Shown here in pieces: positions 28,064-38,068 of a DNA stretch of 64,000 nt. The position numbers and the translations under genes were made by a program. This DNA is from Streptomyces galbus (lineage in GTDB: Bacteria; Actinomycetota; Actinomycetes; Streptomycetales; Streptomycetaceae): positions 62,001 through 126,000 of the forward strand of contig NZ_SZPR01000011.1 in the NCBI RefSeq assembly GCF_005280195.1. The letters run 5' to 3'. The stretch's first letter is position 1, and every line of letters starts with the position of its first letter. The notes beneath the pieces were generated by a model. The model did not search any database. It had not been told where the DNA came from and saw only the letters and a program-made list of their open reading frames with translations.

Positions 28064-29085
28064 ACGGCGACCTCCTCGCGGTCGTCGGCGGGACGGGCGT
28101 CCTGCGGGGCACTGGCGCGGTGGCCGGTGAGGGACAGGAACACCTCGTCGAGGCTGGGCAGTTCGGTGACGACGGAGGACAGCGTGATGCCGCGCGCGGT
28201 GACCGCGCCGATGACGGCGGTGAGCTGTTCGTCGCTGAGGACGGGCACGAGCACGGAGCCGCGCTCGGCGTCCACGGTGGTGGTGGCCAGGCCGGTGATG
28301 CCGAGCTCGTCGAGCGCGCGGGCCAGCGGCCGCAGGTGCGCGGGGTCGGCGGGCCGCACCCGCAGGGTCCGGCCGCCCACGCGGGCCTTCAGCTCCTCGA
28401 TCCCGCCGCCCGCGATGACCTTGCCGCGGTCGACGACGGTCAGCTCGGAGGCGAGCTGCTCGGCCTCCTCCATGTACTGGGTGGTCAGCAGCACGGTGAC
28501 GCCGTCGCCGACCATCGCCTTGACCTCGTCCCACACCTCGTTGCGGGTGCGGGGGTCCAGGCCGGTGGTGGGCTCGTCCAGGTAGAGCACGGCGGGCCGG
28601 CCGATCATGGAGGCGGCCAGGTCCAGGCGCCGCCGCATGCCGCCGGAGTACGTCCCGACCGGCCGGCGCGCGGCCTCGGTCAGCGAGAACCGCTCCAGCA
28701 GCTCGTCGGCCCGGGCCCGGGTGTCCTTGCGGGACAGGTCGAGCAGCCGGCCGATGAGGTACAGGTTCTCCCAGCCGGACAGCTTCTCGTCGACGGAGGC
28801 GTACTGCCCGGTGAGGCCGATGACCCGGCGCAGCTGCCGGGGCTGCCGTACGACGTCGTAGCCGGCGACGGTGGCACGGCCGGCGTCGGGGGCCAGCAGG
28901 GTGGACAGGATGCGCACGAGGGTGGTCTTGCCGGCGCCGTTGGGTCCGAGCACGCCCATCACGGTGCCCTCGCGCACGTCCAGGTCGACGCCGTCGAGGG
29001 CCTTGGTGTCGCCGTAGTGCTTCACCAGCCCCCGCACGGTCACGGCGCTTCCTGCGCCGGCGGGTTCGTTGTCGATTCGCGTCAT
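28060..29085 (-). CDS. ABC exporter ATP-binding protein, DrrA-like
   Basis: 341 residues. Walker A GPNGAGKTT (near residue 47), Q-loop in LTGQYASVDEKLSG, signature YSGGMRRRLDLA, Walker B VLYLDEPTTGLDP and the switch region LLTTQYMEEAEQL. The C-terminal ~100 residues (DrrA1/NodI-type extension, TELPSLDEVFLSLTGH) are typical of multidrug-resistance ATPases. Energises the permease immediately downstream. Proximity to the AfsR-like regulator, with the pair convergent to it, makes regulation by it possible but unproven. Confidence 0.95.
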   Translation of the reverse strand: MTRIDNEPAGAGSAVTVRGLVKHYGDTKALDGVDLDVREGTVMGVLGPNGAGKTTLVRILSTLLAPDAGRATVAGYDVVRQPRQLRRVIGLTGQYASVDEKLSGWENLYLIGRLLDLSRKDTRARADELLERFSLTEAARRPVGTYSGGMRRRLDLAASMIGRPAVLYLDEPTTGLDPRTRNEVWDEVKAMVGDGVTVLLTTQYMEEAEQLASELTVVDRGKVIAGGGIEELKARVGGRTLRVRPADPAHLRPLARALDELGITGLATTTVDAERGSVLVPVLSDEQLTAVIGAVTARGITLSSVVTELPSLDEVFLSLTGHRASAPQDARPADDREEVAV

Positions 29086-29180
29086 GACCGCAACGGTGCC
29101 AGCGGCGACCGACATCCCACCGACAGGACGCCGACAGCCGGGCCCGCCCGCCGACAGGACGCCGACAGCCGCCCTCCGCG

Positions 29181-30392
29181 CTACTCGGCCGGCGCCAGCT
29201 CCTCGTGCGGGACGTGGGCCGCCACCAGCCGGCCGCGGCCCGGGGTGCGGCCGCGGTCCACCGCGTAGGCCGCGGCGGCGACGGCCAGGCCGAGGACCGC
29301 GAGGGCGGCGCCCGCGACCGCCGGGGACGTCACGCCGAAGCCGGCCGCGAGGGCGAGGCCGCCGATCCAGGCGCCGCCGGCGTTGGCGAGGTTGAAGGCC
29401 GCCTGGTTGGCGGAGGAGGCCAGCGAGGGCGCCGCGGACGCCTTCTCCATGACCATGAGCTGCAGCGGCGAGCCGGTGACGAACGCGGCCACGCCCAGCA
29501 GCACCACCGCGAGGGCCGCGCTCCAGGGCGCCGACATCAGCAGCGGGAACAGCGCCAGCACCGCCGCCAGGGCCGTGAGGCCGCCGAACAGCGTGCCGCG
29601 CAGGGACACGTCCGCGAGCCGCCCGCCGAGCAGGTTGCCGATGGTCGCGCCGACCCCGAACAGCGCCAGCAGCAGCGTCACGCTCCCGTCGGCGTACCCG
29701 GCGGCGTCGGTCAGCATCGGCGTGATGTAGCTGTACGCCGAGAACAGCGCGCCGAACCCGGCGACGGTCGTGCCCAGCGCCAGCCACACCGGCAGCGAGC
29801 GCAGGGCGGCCAGCTCACCGCGCAGGCCGGTGACCGGGGCGGGCGCGTGGTCGTGGGGGATGAGCGCGGCGAGCGCCGCGATGGCGGCCAGGCCGATCGC
29901 GCTCACGCCGAGGAACGTCGCCCGCCAGCCGAGGTGCTGGCCCATGAGCGTGGCCACCGGCACGCCCGCGATGTTGGCGACGGTGAGCCCGAGGAACATC
30001 AGCGACACCGACCGCGCCTTGCGCTCCGGCGCGACCATCGTGGTCGCCACGACCGCGCCGACGCCGAAGAAGGCGCCGTGCGGCAGCCCGCTGAGGAAGC
30101 GGGCGGCGAGCAGGGAGTCGTAGCCGGGCGCGACGGCGGACAGCGCGTTGCCGGCCACGAACAGGACCATCAGGGAGATCAGCACGGTCCGGCGGGAGGT
30201 GCGCGCGGTCAGCGCCGCGAGCAGCGGGGCGCCGACGACGACGCCGAGCGCGTACGCGGAGACCAGGTGCCCGGCGGTGGGCAGGGAGACGTGCAGATCG
30301 GCCGCGACGTCGGGCAGCAGGCCCATCATCACGAATTCGGTGGTGCCGATGCCGAAGGCACCCACGGCGAGGGCGAGCAGGGCCAGGGGCAT
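29181..30392 (-). CDS. MFS efflux transporter, AraJ/Cmx-like
   Basis: 403 residues, 12 helices. Opens LALLALAVGAFGIGTTEFVMMGLLPDVAADL, which is the hallmark of AraJ/CmlR-type drug or sugar efflux proteins. LLAALTARTSRRTVLISLM is the loop 2-3 region. The C-terminus is basic and cytoplasmic. Monocistronic; the promoter gap holds an inverted repeat (30436-30452). Confidence 0.93.
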   Translation of the reverse strand: MPLALLALAVGAFGIGTTEFVMMGLLPDVAADLHVSLPTAGHLVSAYALGVVVGAPLLAALTARTSRRTVLISLMVLFVAGNALSAVAPGYDSLLAARFLSGLPHGAFFGVGAVVATTMVAPERKARSVSLMFLGLTVANIAGVPVATLMGQHLGWRATFLGVSAIGLAAIAALAALIPHDHAPAPVTGLRGELAALRSLPVWLALGTTVAGFGALFSAYSYITPMLTDAAGYADGSVTLLLALFGVGATIGNLLGGRLADVSLRGTLFGGLTALAAVLALFPLLMSAPWSAALAVVLLGVAAFVTGSPLQLMVMEKASAAPSLASSANQAAFNLANAGGAWIGGLALAAGFGVTSPAVAGAALAVLGLAVAAAAYAVDRGRTPGRGRLVAAHVPHEELAPAE

Positions 30393-30435
30393 GACGGGGT
30401 GGACCTTTCAGGAGAGCGAGCGGACGGCCATCGTA

Positions 30436-30452
30436 TGTTCAATGGCGGAACA
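30436..30452 (-). promoter_or_regulatory. inverted repeat, candidate operator of the MFS gene
   Basis: TGTTC-N7-GAACA lies 44-60 bp upstream of the MFS start codon at 30392. Perfect 5-bp arms centred in the promoter zone suggest a repressor site of MarR/TetR style; no cognate regulator is adjacent. Confidence 0.35.
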
Positions 30453-30506
30453 AACTCTCCCCGGCCGAGTATTCCGGCTGGTGAAGTCCCGGTTACGCAG
30501 CGGCTC

Positions 30507-31571
30507 TCACGAGCCGGATGTGGTCACCTTCACACGCGCCGCCACCGGCAGGTGGTCGCTTCCCGTGCGCGGCAGCGTCCACGACGCCTCCGGCTCCACC
30601 CCGCTCACCATGATCTGGTCGATGCGCGCCATCGGGAACGACGCCGGCCAGCTGAACCCGAACCCGCTGCCGGCCGCGCCCTGCGTCGAACGCATCTGCG
30701 AGGTCACCGCGTTGAGGGCGCGGTCGTTCATGGTGCCGTTCAGGTCGCCCAGCAGGATCTTGCGGGGCAGCGCCTCGTCCGCGATCGCCTCGCCCAGCGC
30801 GTCCGCGCTCTTGTCGCGCTGCCGGGCCGTGAACCCGGCCTCCATCTTCACGCGCACCGACGGCAGATGGGCCACGAACACCGCCACCGGCCCCTCCGGC
30901 GTCGCCACGGTCGCCCGCATCGCGCGCGTCCAGCCGAGCTTGATGTCGACCGCCTTGACGCCGCTGAGCGGGTACTTGCTCCACAGCCCGACCGTGCCGA
31001 CCACCTGGTGGTGCGGGTACGTCGGGGCGAGCGCCTTCTCGTACGTGGGCACCGCGGACGCCTTCAGCTCCTCCAGGGCCAGCACGTCCGCGCCGGACGC
31101 GGCCACGTCCCGCGCGGTGCGGGCGGGGTCGGGGTTGTCGGCGTTGACGTTGTGCGTGGCCACCATCAGCTCGCCGCCGGAGCCGGTCTTGTCGGTCAGC
31201 AGTCCGCCGAAGAGGTTCAGCCACACCACCGCGGGCAGCACCACCGCGATCAGCGCGGTGGCCGACCTGCGCACCAGCGCGCCCACCAGCAGCACCGGCA
31301 CGGCCAGGCCCAGCCAGGGCAGGAACGTCTCGGTGAGGCTGCCGAGGTTGCCGTAGCGGTTCGGGATGCGCGCGTGCGCCACCATGACCAGGGACAGCGC
31401 GAGCGCCAGCGCCGTGAGCACCAGGCCGCGCCGCCAGATCCGCCGGTCGCCGCGCCAGCCGTCGAGGAAGCGGCGCACGCGTTGTCCGAGCAGGCGCCGG
31501 AGCCGGGTTCCCCGACGCTCGGGACCCGAGCCGCCGTTGTCCGTCTCCGTCAAGTACGCCTGCTGCGCCAT
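30507..31571 (-). CDS. membrane-anchored endonuclease/exonuclease/phosphatase-family protein
   Basis: 354 residues. An N-terminal cytoplasmic Arg-rich stretch is followed by three membrane helices (about 50-70, 85-100, 105-125), then an extracytoplasmic EEP domain: ATHNVNADN, LALEELKAS, VAHLPSV, LLGDLNGTMND and TGSDHLPVAARV, covering the catalytic Asn, Glu, Asp/Asn and Asp-His residues. Streptomyces have several such proteins; phospholipase, sphingomyelinase-like or nuclease activities are all possible. Confidence 0.9.
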   Translation of the reverse strand: MAQQAYLTETDNGGSGPERRGTRLRRLLGQRVRRFLDGWRGDRRIWRRGLVLTALALALSLVMVAHARIPNRYGNLGSLTETFLPWLGLAVPVLLVGALVRRSATALIAVVLPAVVWLNLFGGLLTDKTGSGGELMVATHNVNADNPDPARTARDVAASGADVLALEELKASAVPTYEKALAPTYPHHQVVGTVGLWSKYPLSGVKAVDIKLGWTRAMRATVATPEGPVAVFVAHLPSVRVKMEAGFTARQRDKSADALGEAIADEALPRKILLGDLNGTMNDRALNAVTSQMRSTQGAAGSGFGFSWPASFPMARIDQIMVSGVEPEASWTLPRTGSDHLPVAARVKVTTSGS

Positions 31572-31747
31572 ACCGTCGCCTCACTGCCTGCCGTGCACAC
31601 CGTACGTCCCCCCGGGGTACGACCCTAGGGGATGATCGGCTCTGTCCCTGCCGTCCGGGACGGCCGTACGGGCACGAGGACGAACAGGCCGGTGTCAGGG
31701 GTTCCGGATGGGGCGGAGGACAAACCGTCTGTGACGGAATCCGCACA

Positions 31748-32362
31748 TTACGGCCGGGGCGCGGGCGAACTGACGGGCCGTAGGCCGTCGAGCACCAGAT
31801 CGACCACCCGGGCCGCGAGGTCCTCGGAGAGGTCGGCCTCGGGGCGCAGCACCACCCGCATCAGCATGGGACCCACGACGACGTCGTGCAGCAGTTCGAG
31901 GTCCAGGTCGGCGCGCAGTTCGCCGTTCTCCTGGCCCCGGCGCAGCACCTCGACGGCCTTCTGGCGGCGGGGCGCGATGACGAGCTTGTCGTAGGCCGCC
32001 CAGATCCGGGGGCTGGACTTCATCTGGGCGTGCACGGTGCGCAGCAGGGCGGAGGACTGGTTGGCGACCCCGCGGCGGCGGAACGAGTCGAGCAGCACGA
32101 CCAGGTCGTCGCGCAGGCACGTGCCGGGCAGCTCGGGCTCCTCGGGCTCGTAGGCCCGCAGGACGTCGACGAACAGCTCCTCCTTGCCGCTCCAGCGCCG
32201 GTAGATCGCGGCCTTGCCGACGCCGGCGGTGCGGGCGATGCGCTCGATGGACACCTCGGCGAGCGGGACGCCCTCCTCCAGGAGTCGCATGGTCCCCTCG
32301 ATGATGGCGCGTTCCACGGCCTCACTGCGGGGACGGCCCCTGGCCCCTGCCGTCACGTTCAC
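31748..32362 (-). CDS. TetR family regulator, probable repressor of the adjacent DHA2 pump
   Basis: 204 residues from GTG 32362 (VNVTAGARGRPRSEAV), chosen because GAGGAAGGGA precedes it; a start at 32386 is possible. HTH: VSIERIARTAGVGKAAIYRRWSGKEELF, residues about 30-55. The C-terminal domain carries the usual TetR_C features (TVHAQMKSSPRIWAAYDKLV). The pump gene lies 106 bp further along in the same orientation upstream, so the gene order is pump then regulator. Confidence 0.92.
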   Translation of the reverse strand: MNVTAGARGRPRSEAVERAIIEGTMRLLEEGVPLAEVSIERIARTAGVGKAAIYRRWSGKEELFVDVLRAYEPEEPELPGTCLRDDLVVLLDSFRRRGVANQSSALLRTVHAQMKSSPRIWAAYDKLVIAPRRQKAVEVLRRGQENGELRADLDLELLHDVVVGPMLMRVVLRPEADLSEDLAARVVDLVLDGLRPVSSPAPRP

Positions 32363-32468
32363 TCCCGTCCCTTCCTCGTCGCGCACGCGCGCCCATTGTC
32401 ACCCGGCGGGCGCGGGCGGCGGCAGGACGGGCCCCCGCCGCCCGCCCCGCCGCCGCACCTGCGCCGTC

Positions 32469-34058
32469 CTACGACTCGGCCCGCGCCAGCTCCGGCTCCG
32501 CGCCCTCCTTCTCGGCCGGGGGCCTGCCCGGCAGGAACGCCGCCACGACCACCGCACCGATCAGCGCCACGCCCGCGCCCCAGAACGCCGTGACGTGCAT
32601 CGCGTGCAGGAACGCGTCGTTGGCCGGGCCGACCAGCCCCTCGCCCCGGGCACCGAGCTTCGCGGCGACGCCCAGCGTGGCCTCGATGGACTCGCCCGCC
32701 GCGTCCCGCGCCCCGGCCGGCAGCAGGCCCAGGTGGCCCTCGATGCCGTTGCGGTAGGACGTCGACAGCACCGAGCCGAGCACGGCGATGCCGAGCGCGC
32801 CGCCGACCTGCCGGAAGGTGTTGCTGAGCGCGGAGGCCGAGCCGGCCTTCTCCCGCGGCAGCGCCTGCATGATGACCACGCTGGTCGGCGTCATGATGTG
32901 CGCCATCCCGGCGCCCATGAAGAAGAACACGACCTCCAGCCACCAGATCGGCGTGTCCGCGTCCAGCGTGCCGAACAGCGCCAGCGTCGCCGTGATGACC
33001 AGCATGCCCGCGGTGGTCGTGGCCCGGTTGCCGAACCGGTCGACCACCAGCCGGGCCCGCGGCGCGAAGATCATCTGCGCGGCGGCCAGCGGCAGCATCA
33101 GCAGGCCCGTCTGCAGCGGCGAGTAGCCGCGCACGCTCTGGGTGTAGAACACCGAGAAGAAGGTCACGCCCATCAGGGCGAAGAACACCAGCGCGATGGC
33201 GGCGATCGCGGCCGAGAACACCTTGTTCTCGAAGTACGTCACGTCGATGGACGGGTGGTCGCTGCGCTTCTCGAACACCACGAACGCCGCCAGGACCACC
33301 AGGCCCCCGCCGATCGTCGACAGCACGACCGGGTCGGTGAAGTCGGCCAGCTCGCCGCCCTTGATGATGCCGTAGACCAGCAGCACCAGGCCGACCACCG
33401 AGAGCACCACGCCCACCGGGTCGGTCCGGCCGGGGTTCGGGTCGCGGGAGTCCGGCACCAGCCAGACCATCAGCGCGATCGCGAGCACCACGATCGGCAC
33501 GTTGATGAGGAAGACCGAGCCCCACCAGAAGTGGTCGAGCAGCACCCCGCCGGTGATCGGCCCGATGGCGATGGCCAGGCCCACCCCGCCCGCCCAGATG
33601 CCGATGGCCTTGGGCTGCTCCTCGCGCTCGAAGACGTTCATCAGGACGGCCAGCGTGGCCGGCATGACGAACGCGGCGCCGAGCGCCATCAGCGCCCGGA
33701 AGGCGATGAGCTGCGCCGGCGAGCCCGACTCGGCGGCCAGCGCCGACCCGATGCCGAACACCGCGAGACCGCCGAGCAGCACCTTCTTGCGGCCGATCCG
33801 GTCACCGAGCAGACCGGCGGAGAACAGCAGGCCCGCGAAGACCAGGGTGTAGGAGTTGATCGCCCATTCGAGCTCGCTCTGCGAGGCGCCGAGGCCCGTG
33901 GGGGCCGGAGTCGAGATCGTCTTGATGGCGACGTTGAGGATCGAGTTGTCGAGCACCACGATCAGCAGGCTCAGCATCAGCACGCCGAGGATCGCCCAAC
34001 GGCGCCGGTGCACGGCCTCCGGGATCCGCTCGGCCGCGGGAGCGGCAGGAGAAGTCAT
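32469..34058 (-). CDS. DHA2 family (14-TM) MFS multidrug transporter
   Basis: 529 residues with 14 predicted helices. [31 protein letters not shown] is the DHA2/EmrB-QacA opening with the D-x-S/T-I-x-N-V-A motif; [19 protein letters not shown] is the loop motif; [28 protein letters not shown] is the antiporter motif C region. Proton-driven efflux of drugs or natural products. A TetR gene follows. Confidence 0.94.
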   Translation of the reverse strand: MTSPAAPAAERIPEAVHRRRWAILGVLMLSLLIVVLDNSILNVAIKTISTPAPTGLGASQSELEWAINSYTLVFAGLLFSAGLLGDRIGRKKVLLGGLAVFGIGSALAAESGSPAQLIAFRALMALGAAFVMPATLAVLMNVFEREEQPKAIGIWAGGVGLAIAIGPITGGVLLDHFWWGSVFLINVPIVVLAIALMVWLVPDSRDPNPGRTDPVGVVLSVVGLVLLVYGIIKGGELADFTDPVVLSTIGGGLVVLAAFVVFEKRSDHPSIDVTYFENKVFSAAIAAIALVFFALMGVTFFSVFYTQSVRGYSPLQTGLLMLPLAAAQMIFAPRARLVVDRFGNRATTTAGMLVITATLALFGTLDADTPIWWLEVVFFFMGAGMAHIMTPTSVVIMQALPREKAGSASALSNTFRQVGGALGIAVLGSVLSTSYRNGIEGHLGLLPAGARDAAGESIEATLGVAAKLGARGEGLVGPANDAFLHAMHVTAFWGAGVALIGAVVVAAFLPGRPPAEKEGAEPELARAES

Positions 34059-34247
34059 GTGACGAGCCTACTGGAATTCCGATACGGCACCGTCTCGTAT
34101 CGAAAGGATTTACCCAGCTCTTACCCGCTCGGGTCTTCCCCGAGCTTCTCCGGACCCCCTCTGGCCCCGCGTGGCACGAGGTGCCACCATGGGAGTGGTC
34201 CGGGGACGCCGTCAGGGCGCCTCGAGATGACGTTAGGAGCCGTTGCC

Positions 34248-35123
34248 ATGACGCAGCTTTCGGCTGCCCAGAGCACACCCCAGCAGTCCTCCGACGGCAG
34301 CAGGGCGCTGTACGGGGGCAAGAGCACGCGACGCATCACCGTCCGCGACATCGGCCTCGCCAAGGAGCGCGGCGAGAAGTGGCCCATGCTCACCGCCTAC
34401 GACGCGATGACCGCGTCCGTCTTCGACGAGGCCGGCATCCCGGTGATCCTCGTCGGCGACTCGGCGGGCAACTGCCACCTGGGCTACGAGACCACCGTGC
34501 CCGTCACCCTCGACCAGATGACCATGCTGGCCGCGGCCGTCGTCCGCGGCACCCGGCGCTCCCTGATCGTCGGCGACCTGCCCTTCGGGTCCTACCAGGA
34601 AGGCCCGGTGCAGGCGCTGCGCTCGGCGACCCGGCTGGTCAAGGAGGCCGGGGTGGGCGCCGTGAAGCTGGAGGGCGGCGAGCGCTCGCACGAGCAGATC
34701 CGCCTGCTGGTGGAGTCCGGCATCCCGGTCATGGCCCACATCGGCCTGACCCCGCAGTCCGTCCACGCCATGGGCTACCGCGTCCAGGGCCGCGGCGAGG
34801 AGGCGGCCCAGCAGCTCCTGCGCGACGCCAAGGCCGTCCAGGACGCCGGCGCCTTCGCGGTCGTCCTCGAACTGGTCCCGGCCGAGCTGGCCGCCGAGGT
34901 CACGCGCGTCCTGCACATCCCGACCGTGGGCATCGGCGCCGGCCCCGAGACCGACGCCCAGGTCCTCGTCTGGACCGACATGCTCGGCCTGACCCCGGGC
35001 CGGGTGCCGAAGTTCGTCAAGCAGTACGCCGACCTGCGCGAGGTCATGACCGGAGCGGTCCGCGCCTTCGCCGACGACGTGGTCGGCGGCACGTTCCCCC
35101 AGGACGAGCACTCCGTCCACTAG
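34248..35123 (+). CDS. panB: 3-methyl-2-oxobutanoate hydroxymethyltransferase
   Basis: 291 residues from the second ATG at 34248, which has TAGGAG at good distance; the first in-frame ATG at 34227 has no site. First committed step of pantothenate (coenzyme A) synthesis: transfers a hydroxymethyl group from 5,10-methylene-THF to alpha-ketoisovalerate. Family motifs: WPMLTAYDAMTASVFDEAG, VGDSAGNCHLGYETT (metal-binding Asp), GDLPFGSY, AVKLEGGE, GLTPQSVHAMGGY-like (here AMGYRVQGR), LELVP and PTVGIGAG. Monocistronic with a strong terminator. Confidence 0.96.
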   Translation: MTQLSAAQSTPQQSSDGSRALYGGKSTRRITVRDIGLAKERGEKWPMLTAYDAMTASVFDEAGIPVILVGDSAGNCHLGYETTVPVTLDQMTMLAAAVVRGTRRSLIVGDLPFGSYQEGPVQALRSATRLVKEAGVGAVKLEGGERSHEQIRLLVESGIPVMAHIGLTPQSVHAMGYRVQGRGEEAAQQLLRDAKAVQDAGAFAVVLELVPAELAAEVTRVLHIPTVGIGAGPETDAQVLVWTDMLGLTPGRVPKFVKQYADLREVMTGAVRAFADDVVGGTFPQDEHSVH

Positions 35124-35138
35124 CCACCGCGGCACACC

Positions 35139-35178
35139 GAAACAGCCCGCCGATCTTCCCCCGTCGGCGGGCTGTTTC
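35139..35178 (+). terminator. strong hairpin terminator of panB
   Basis: Perfect 15-bp arms (GAAACAGCCCGCCGA / TCGGCGGGCTGTTTC) around a 10-nt loop, 16 bp after the panB stop codon. The arms end in TTTC, so a short U run follows in the RNA. Confidence 0.85.
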
Positions 35179-35317
35179 GTGCACGTGCGAGCGGCGTGCG
35201 GCGCACCGGCCTCGGGGGCGCGGGGCTGTGTCGCTCTGCGGCTCCTCCGCGTGGGCGCGACCGGCCCCCACGACGCCGCAGCCGACAGACAGTCCCCGCC
35301 CCCCCCACGGCGCTACC

Positions 35318-37255
35318 TCATCGGCGCCAGGACTCCACGTAACCCTTCGCCGGCGAGCCGACGCCCGTCACGTCGTCGTAGCCCTTCACGGCCGACAGCG
35401 AGCTGTCCTTGCCGAGGCTGCGCACCGACGTGGCCAGACCGCCCGTCGCGTCGACGCCGTTGACGAAGTCGACGCGGGCCACGGCGAGACCGGACCCCGT
35501 CGGGTTGTCCGTCACATCGTGGTAGACCCGGCTGCCGGCCTTGGCGTAGATCGCCGGGTTGGCGAAGCCGATGGCCTTGCCGCCGCGGGCCTCGGTGGCC
35601 AGCGCCTGCACCGCCGCGATCACCGGCGCCGCCAGCGACGTACCGCCGATGCGGTACTCGCTGTACTGCTGCGAGCCGTCGGCGAACGTCTGGGTCTGGC
35701 CGACCTTGAAGCCGGTGTTCGGGTCGGCGATCGCCGCGATGTCCGGGACGACGCGGTTGCCCGCGGCGCCGTTGGCCTGGGCCAGCGCGTCCGGGACGAC
35801 GCCCTTCTGGTAGTACGGCTGCGCGACGGTCTTGCTGGTGCCGCCGCCCGCGCCGGAGGTGAAGGCGCCGGGGAAGCCCGTCCAGCTCTTGCCGTCGGCC
35901 GACAGCGAGGCCTTCTCGGTGCCCCAGCCGGTCTCCCACAGGTACGAGTCGTTCTTGCCGACCGCCAGCGAGGTGCCGCCGACCGCCGTCACCCACGCCG
36001 AGTTGGCCGGGGTGTCGACCTGCTTGGTCCCGGTGTTGGCGACCTCGTCGCCGTTGTCGCCGGAGGAGAAGTAGAAGCCGATGCCCTCCACCGCGCCGAA
36101 CTGGAAGACCTGGTCGTAGGCGGCCGCCAGGTCCGGCGTCTGGTTGGCCTCGATGTCGCCCCAGGAGTTGGAGACGAGGTCGGCCAGGTGGTTGTCGACG
36201 ACCTTGCTGAGCGAGTCGAGCAGGTCGTCGTCGTAGCAGGACGCGGCGCCGACGTAGGTGACGTCCGCGGCCGGCGCGACCGCGTGCACGGCCTCGACGT
36301 CGAGGGTCTCCTCGCCGTACCAGCCGGCCGCCCCGCACTCCTCGGTCTTGGTGTAGTTCTTCGGCAGGACCTGGGTGAGCTGGCTGGTCCTCCAGGCCGC
36401 GTCACCGTGCTTCTTCGCGTACGTGGCCGCGTCGAAGGCGATGGTCGGGGAGGCGTAGGCGTCCGTGATGGCGACGCGCACCCCCTTGCCGGTGTACGCG
36501 CCCGCGCCGTAGGCGGCCCGGAGCTGCTTGCCGGTGTAGCCCTCCACGGCGTACGGGATCTTGTGACCGTAGGCGTCGGGCAGCGTGGTCGCGATGTTCG
36601 AGCCGTAGTACGAGGAGAACGGCCCGGAGTTCTTGAACACGGCGTCCGGCGGCGGCAGCTGGTCCTTGCTGCTCGCCTTGTGCGGGGCGTTGTCCAGGCC
36701 CGTCACGGTGAGCACGGCCCCGTCCAGGGCGGCCGGCGCCGAGGCGGTCTTCGCCGGGGCGCGGTAGGTGTGGCCGCCCTTGGCGTAGTTGTGGAGCTGG
36801 GTGCCGAACGCCTTCTCGGCGGCGGCCACGTCACCGGTGACGGAGACGTAGTGCCGGGTCACGCCGGTGACCTCGAGGCCGGCCGACGACAGCCACTTCT
36901 TGACCGCGGCGACCTGGGCCTTCGTCGCGCCGAAGCGGGCCTGCGCCTGCTTCGCGCCGAGGTACCTGCCGTACGCGGCCGAGTGCGGGTCGGAGACGGC
37001 GCGGGCGTAGGCGGCCAGGCCGCGGGCATCGCGGCCGGCGAGGTACACCCGGGCCGTGACCCGGGCGCTGTCCGCGGTCGCGCCCTTGTCCGCCTTGGTC
37101 GTCGCCCACGCCGGCTTGGTCCCGGCCAGCGTGTCGCGGGCCGGGGTGTCCGCGGCCTGCGCCGCGGGTATGCCGAGCGCGAGCGCACCGGCGAGCATCG
37201 GCAGCGTCGCTGCCATGCTCACCCCGGCGCGCAGCGCGGCGCGGTTGGATCTCAT
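35318..37255 (-). CDS. secreted sedolisin (S53) serine-carboxyl peptidase
   Basis: 645 residues. Signal peptide to about residue 35 (MLAGALALGIPAAQA). Residues 60-200 form the Pro-kumamolisin activation domain (ARVYLAGRDARGLAAYARAV, YLGAKQAQARFGAT). The catalytic domain follows: EETLDVEAVHAVAP near 317 has the Glu and Asp of the Ser-Glu-Asp triad, NSWGD holds the oxyanion Asp, and IGGTSLAAPV near 540 has the nucleophile Ser. The C-terminal calcium site is in DVTDN/DDVTGVG. Acid-active tripeptidyl-peptidase-like secreted protease for protein scavenging. The promoter region contains TGAACCGTTCA (37313-37323), an 11-bp palindrome that might be an operator. Confidence 0.95.
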   Translation of the reverse strand: MRSNRAALRAGVSMAATLPMLAGALALGIPAAQAADTPARDTLAGTKPAWATTKADKGATADSARVTARVYLAGRDARGLAAYARAVSDPHSAAYGRYLGAKQAQARFGATKAQVAAVKKWLSSAGLEVTGVTRHYVSVTGDVAAAEKAFGTQLHNYAKGGHTYRAPAKTASAPAALDGAVLTVTGLDNAPHKASSKDQLPPPDAVFKNSGPFSSYYGSNIATTLPDAYGHKIPYAVEGYTGKQLRAAYGAGAYTGKGVRVAITDAYASPTIAFDAATYAKKHGDAAWRTSQLTQVLPKNYTKTEECGAAGWYGEETLDVEAVHAVAPAADVTYVGAASCYDDDLLDSLSKVVDNHLADLVSNSWGDIEANQTPDLAAAYDQVFQFGAVEGIGFYFSSGDNGDEVANTGTKQVDTPANSAWVTAVGGTSLAVGKNDSYLWETGWGTEKASLSADGKSWTGFPGAFTSGAGGGTSKTVAQPYYQKGVVPDALAQANGAAGNRVVPDIAAIADPNTGFKVGQTQTFADGSQQYSEYRIGGTSLAAPVIAAVQALATEARGGKAIGFANPAIYAKAGSRVYHDVTDNPTGSGLAVARVDFVNGVDATGGLATSVRSLGKDSSLSAVKGYDDVTGVGSPAKGYVESWRR

Positions 37256-37444
37256 GGGACCCCCTGTGTGCGGTTGGGCCGAGTGGATCACTCGGTCCGG
37301 CCACTCTCGCGATGAACCGTTCATGCCAGGGGAATGGGCGTCCCAAGAAGAGCCCAAGCGACTACCACCTGTGCGCATTTGTCGGATACGTCCGCGAAGT
37401 CGAGGGAAAACCCTACGACTTGACGCGCGAACGGCCCGGGCGGC

Positions 37445-38068
37445 TCACGGACGCGGCGCCGCGCCCCGCTCCTTCAGCATCCCCGCCATCAGGTCGATCT
37501 CCGACTGCTGCGCGTCCACCATGCCCTGCGCGAGCCGCTTCTCCGCCCCCACCGTGCACCGGGCCGCACACCCCTCGGCCATGTGGATGCCGCCCTTGTG
37601 ATGGGCCGTCATCAACTGGAGGTAGAACACCTCCGCCTGCCGCCCGTTCAGCGTGCCGAGCTTCCTCATCTCGGTGTCGGTCGCCATGCCCGGCATCAGT
37701 GCGCCGTCCTCACCGGCCGGCATGCGGCTCATGCCCATCCAGGTCATCGGCGGCTTCGACGACACCTTCGGCAGCCCCCACAGGTCCAGCCAGCCCAGCA
37801 GCATGCCGCGCTGGTTGGCCTGCGTCTGCGCGATGTCGTAGGCGAGCCGGCGCACGTCCTCGTCGGTGGTGCGGTCACGCACCACGTACGACATCTCCAC
37901 GGCCTGCTGGTGGTGCACCGCCATGTCCCGGGCGAACCCGGCGTCCGCCGAGTCGGCCGCCGGCGGCCGTACGCCCGAACCGTCGTCCCCGGCGACGGCG
38001 GAGTAGGTGACGGCCCCCGCGGCGACGAGCACCCCCGCCACCGCGACGGCCACGGACGCGTACCTCAC
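37445..38068 (-). CDS. DUF305 domain protein, membrane-anchored or exported
   Basis: 207 residues from GTG 38068, overlapping the previous stop by 4 bp (GTGA). N-terminal hydrophobic segment (VAVAVAGVLVAAGAVTYSAVAG). Two DUF305 repeats: FARDMAVHHQQAVEMS and LQLMTAHHKGGIHMAEG. Each has an HH motif on a ferritin-like helix, so metal binding (often copper-linked) is likely. Translationally coupled to the DUF3105 gene, a pairing common in Streptomyces. Confidence 0.92.
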   Translation of the reverse strand: MRYASVAVAVAGVLVAAGAVTYSAVAGDDGSGVRPPAADSADAGFARDMAVHHQQAVEMSYVVRDRTTDEDVRRLAYDIAQTQANQRGMLLGWLDLWGLPKVSSKPPMTWMGMSRMPAGEDGALMPGMATDTEMRKLGTLNGRQAEVFYLQLMTAHHKGGIHMAEGCAARCTVGAEKRLAQGMVDAQQSEIDLMAGMLKERGAAPRP

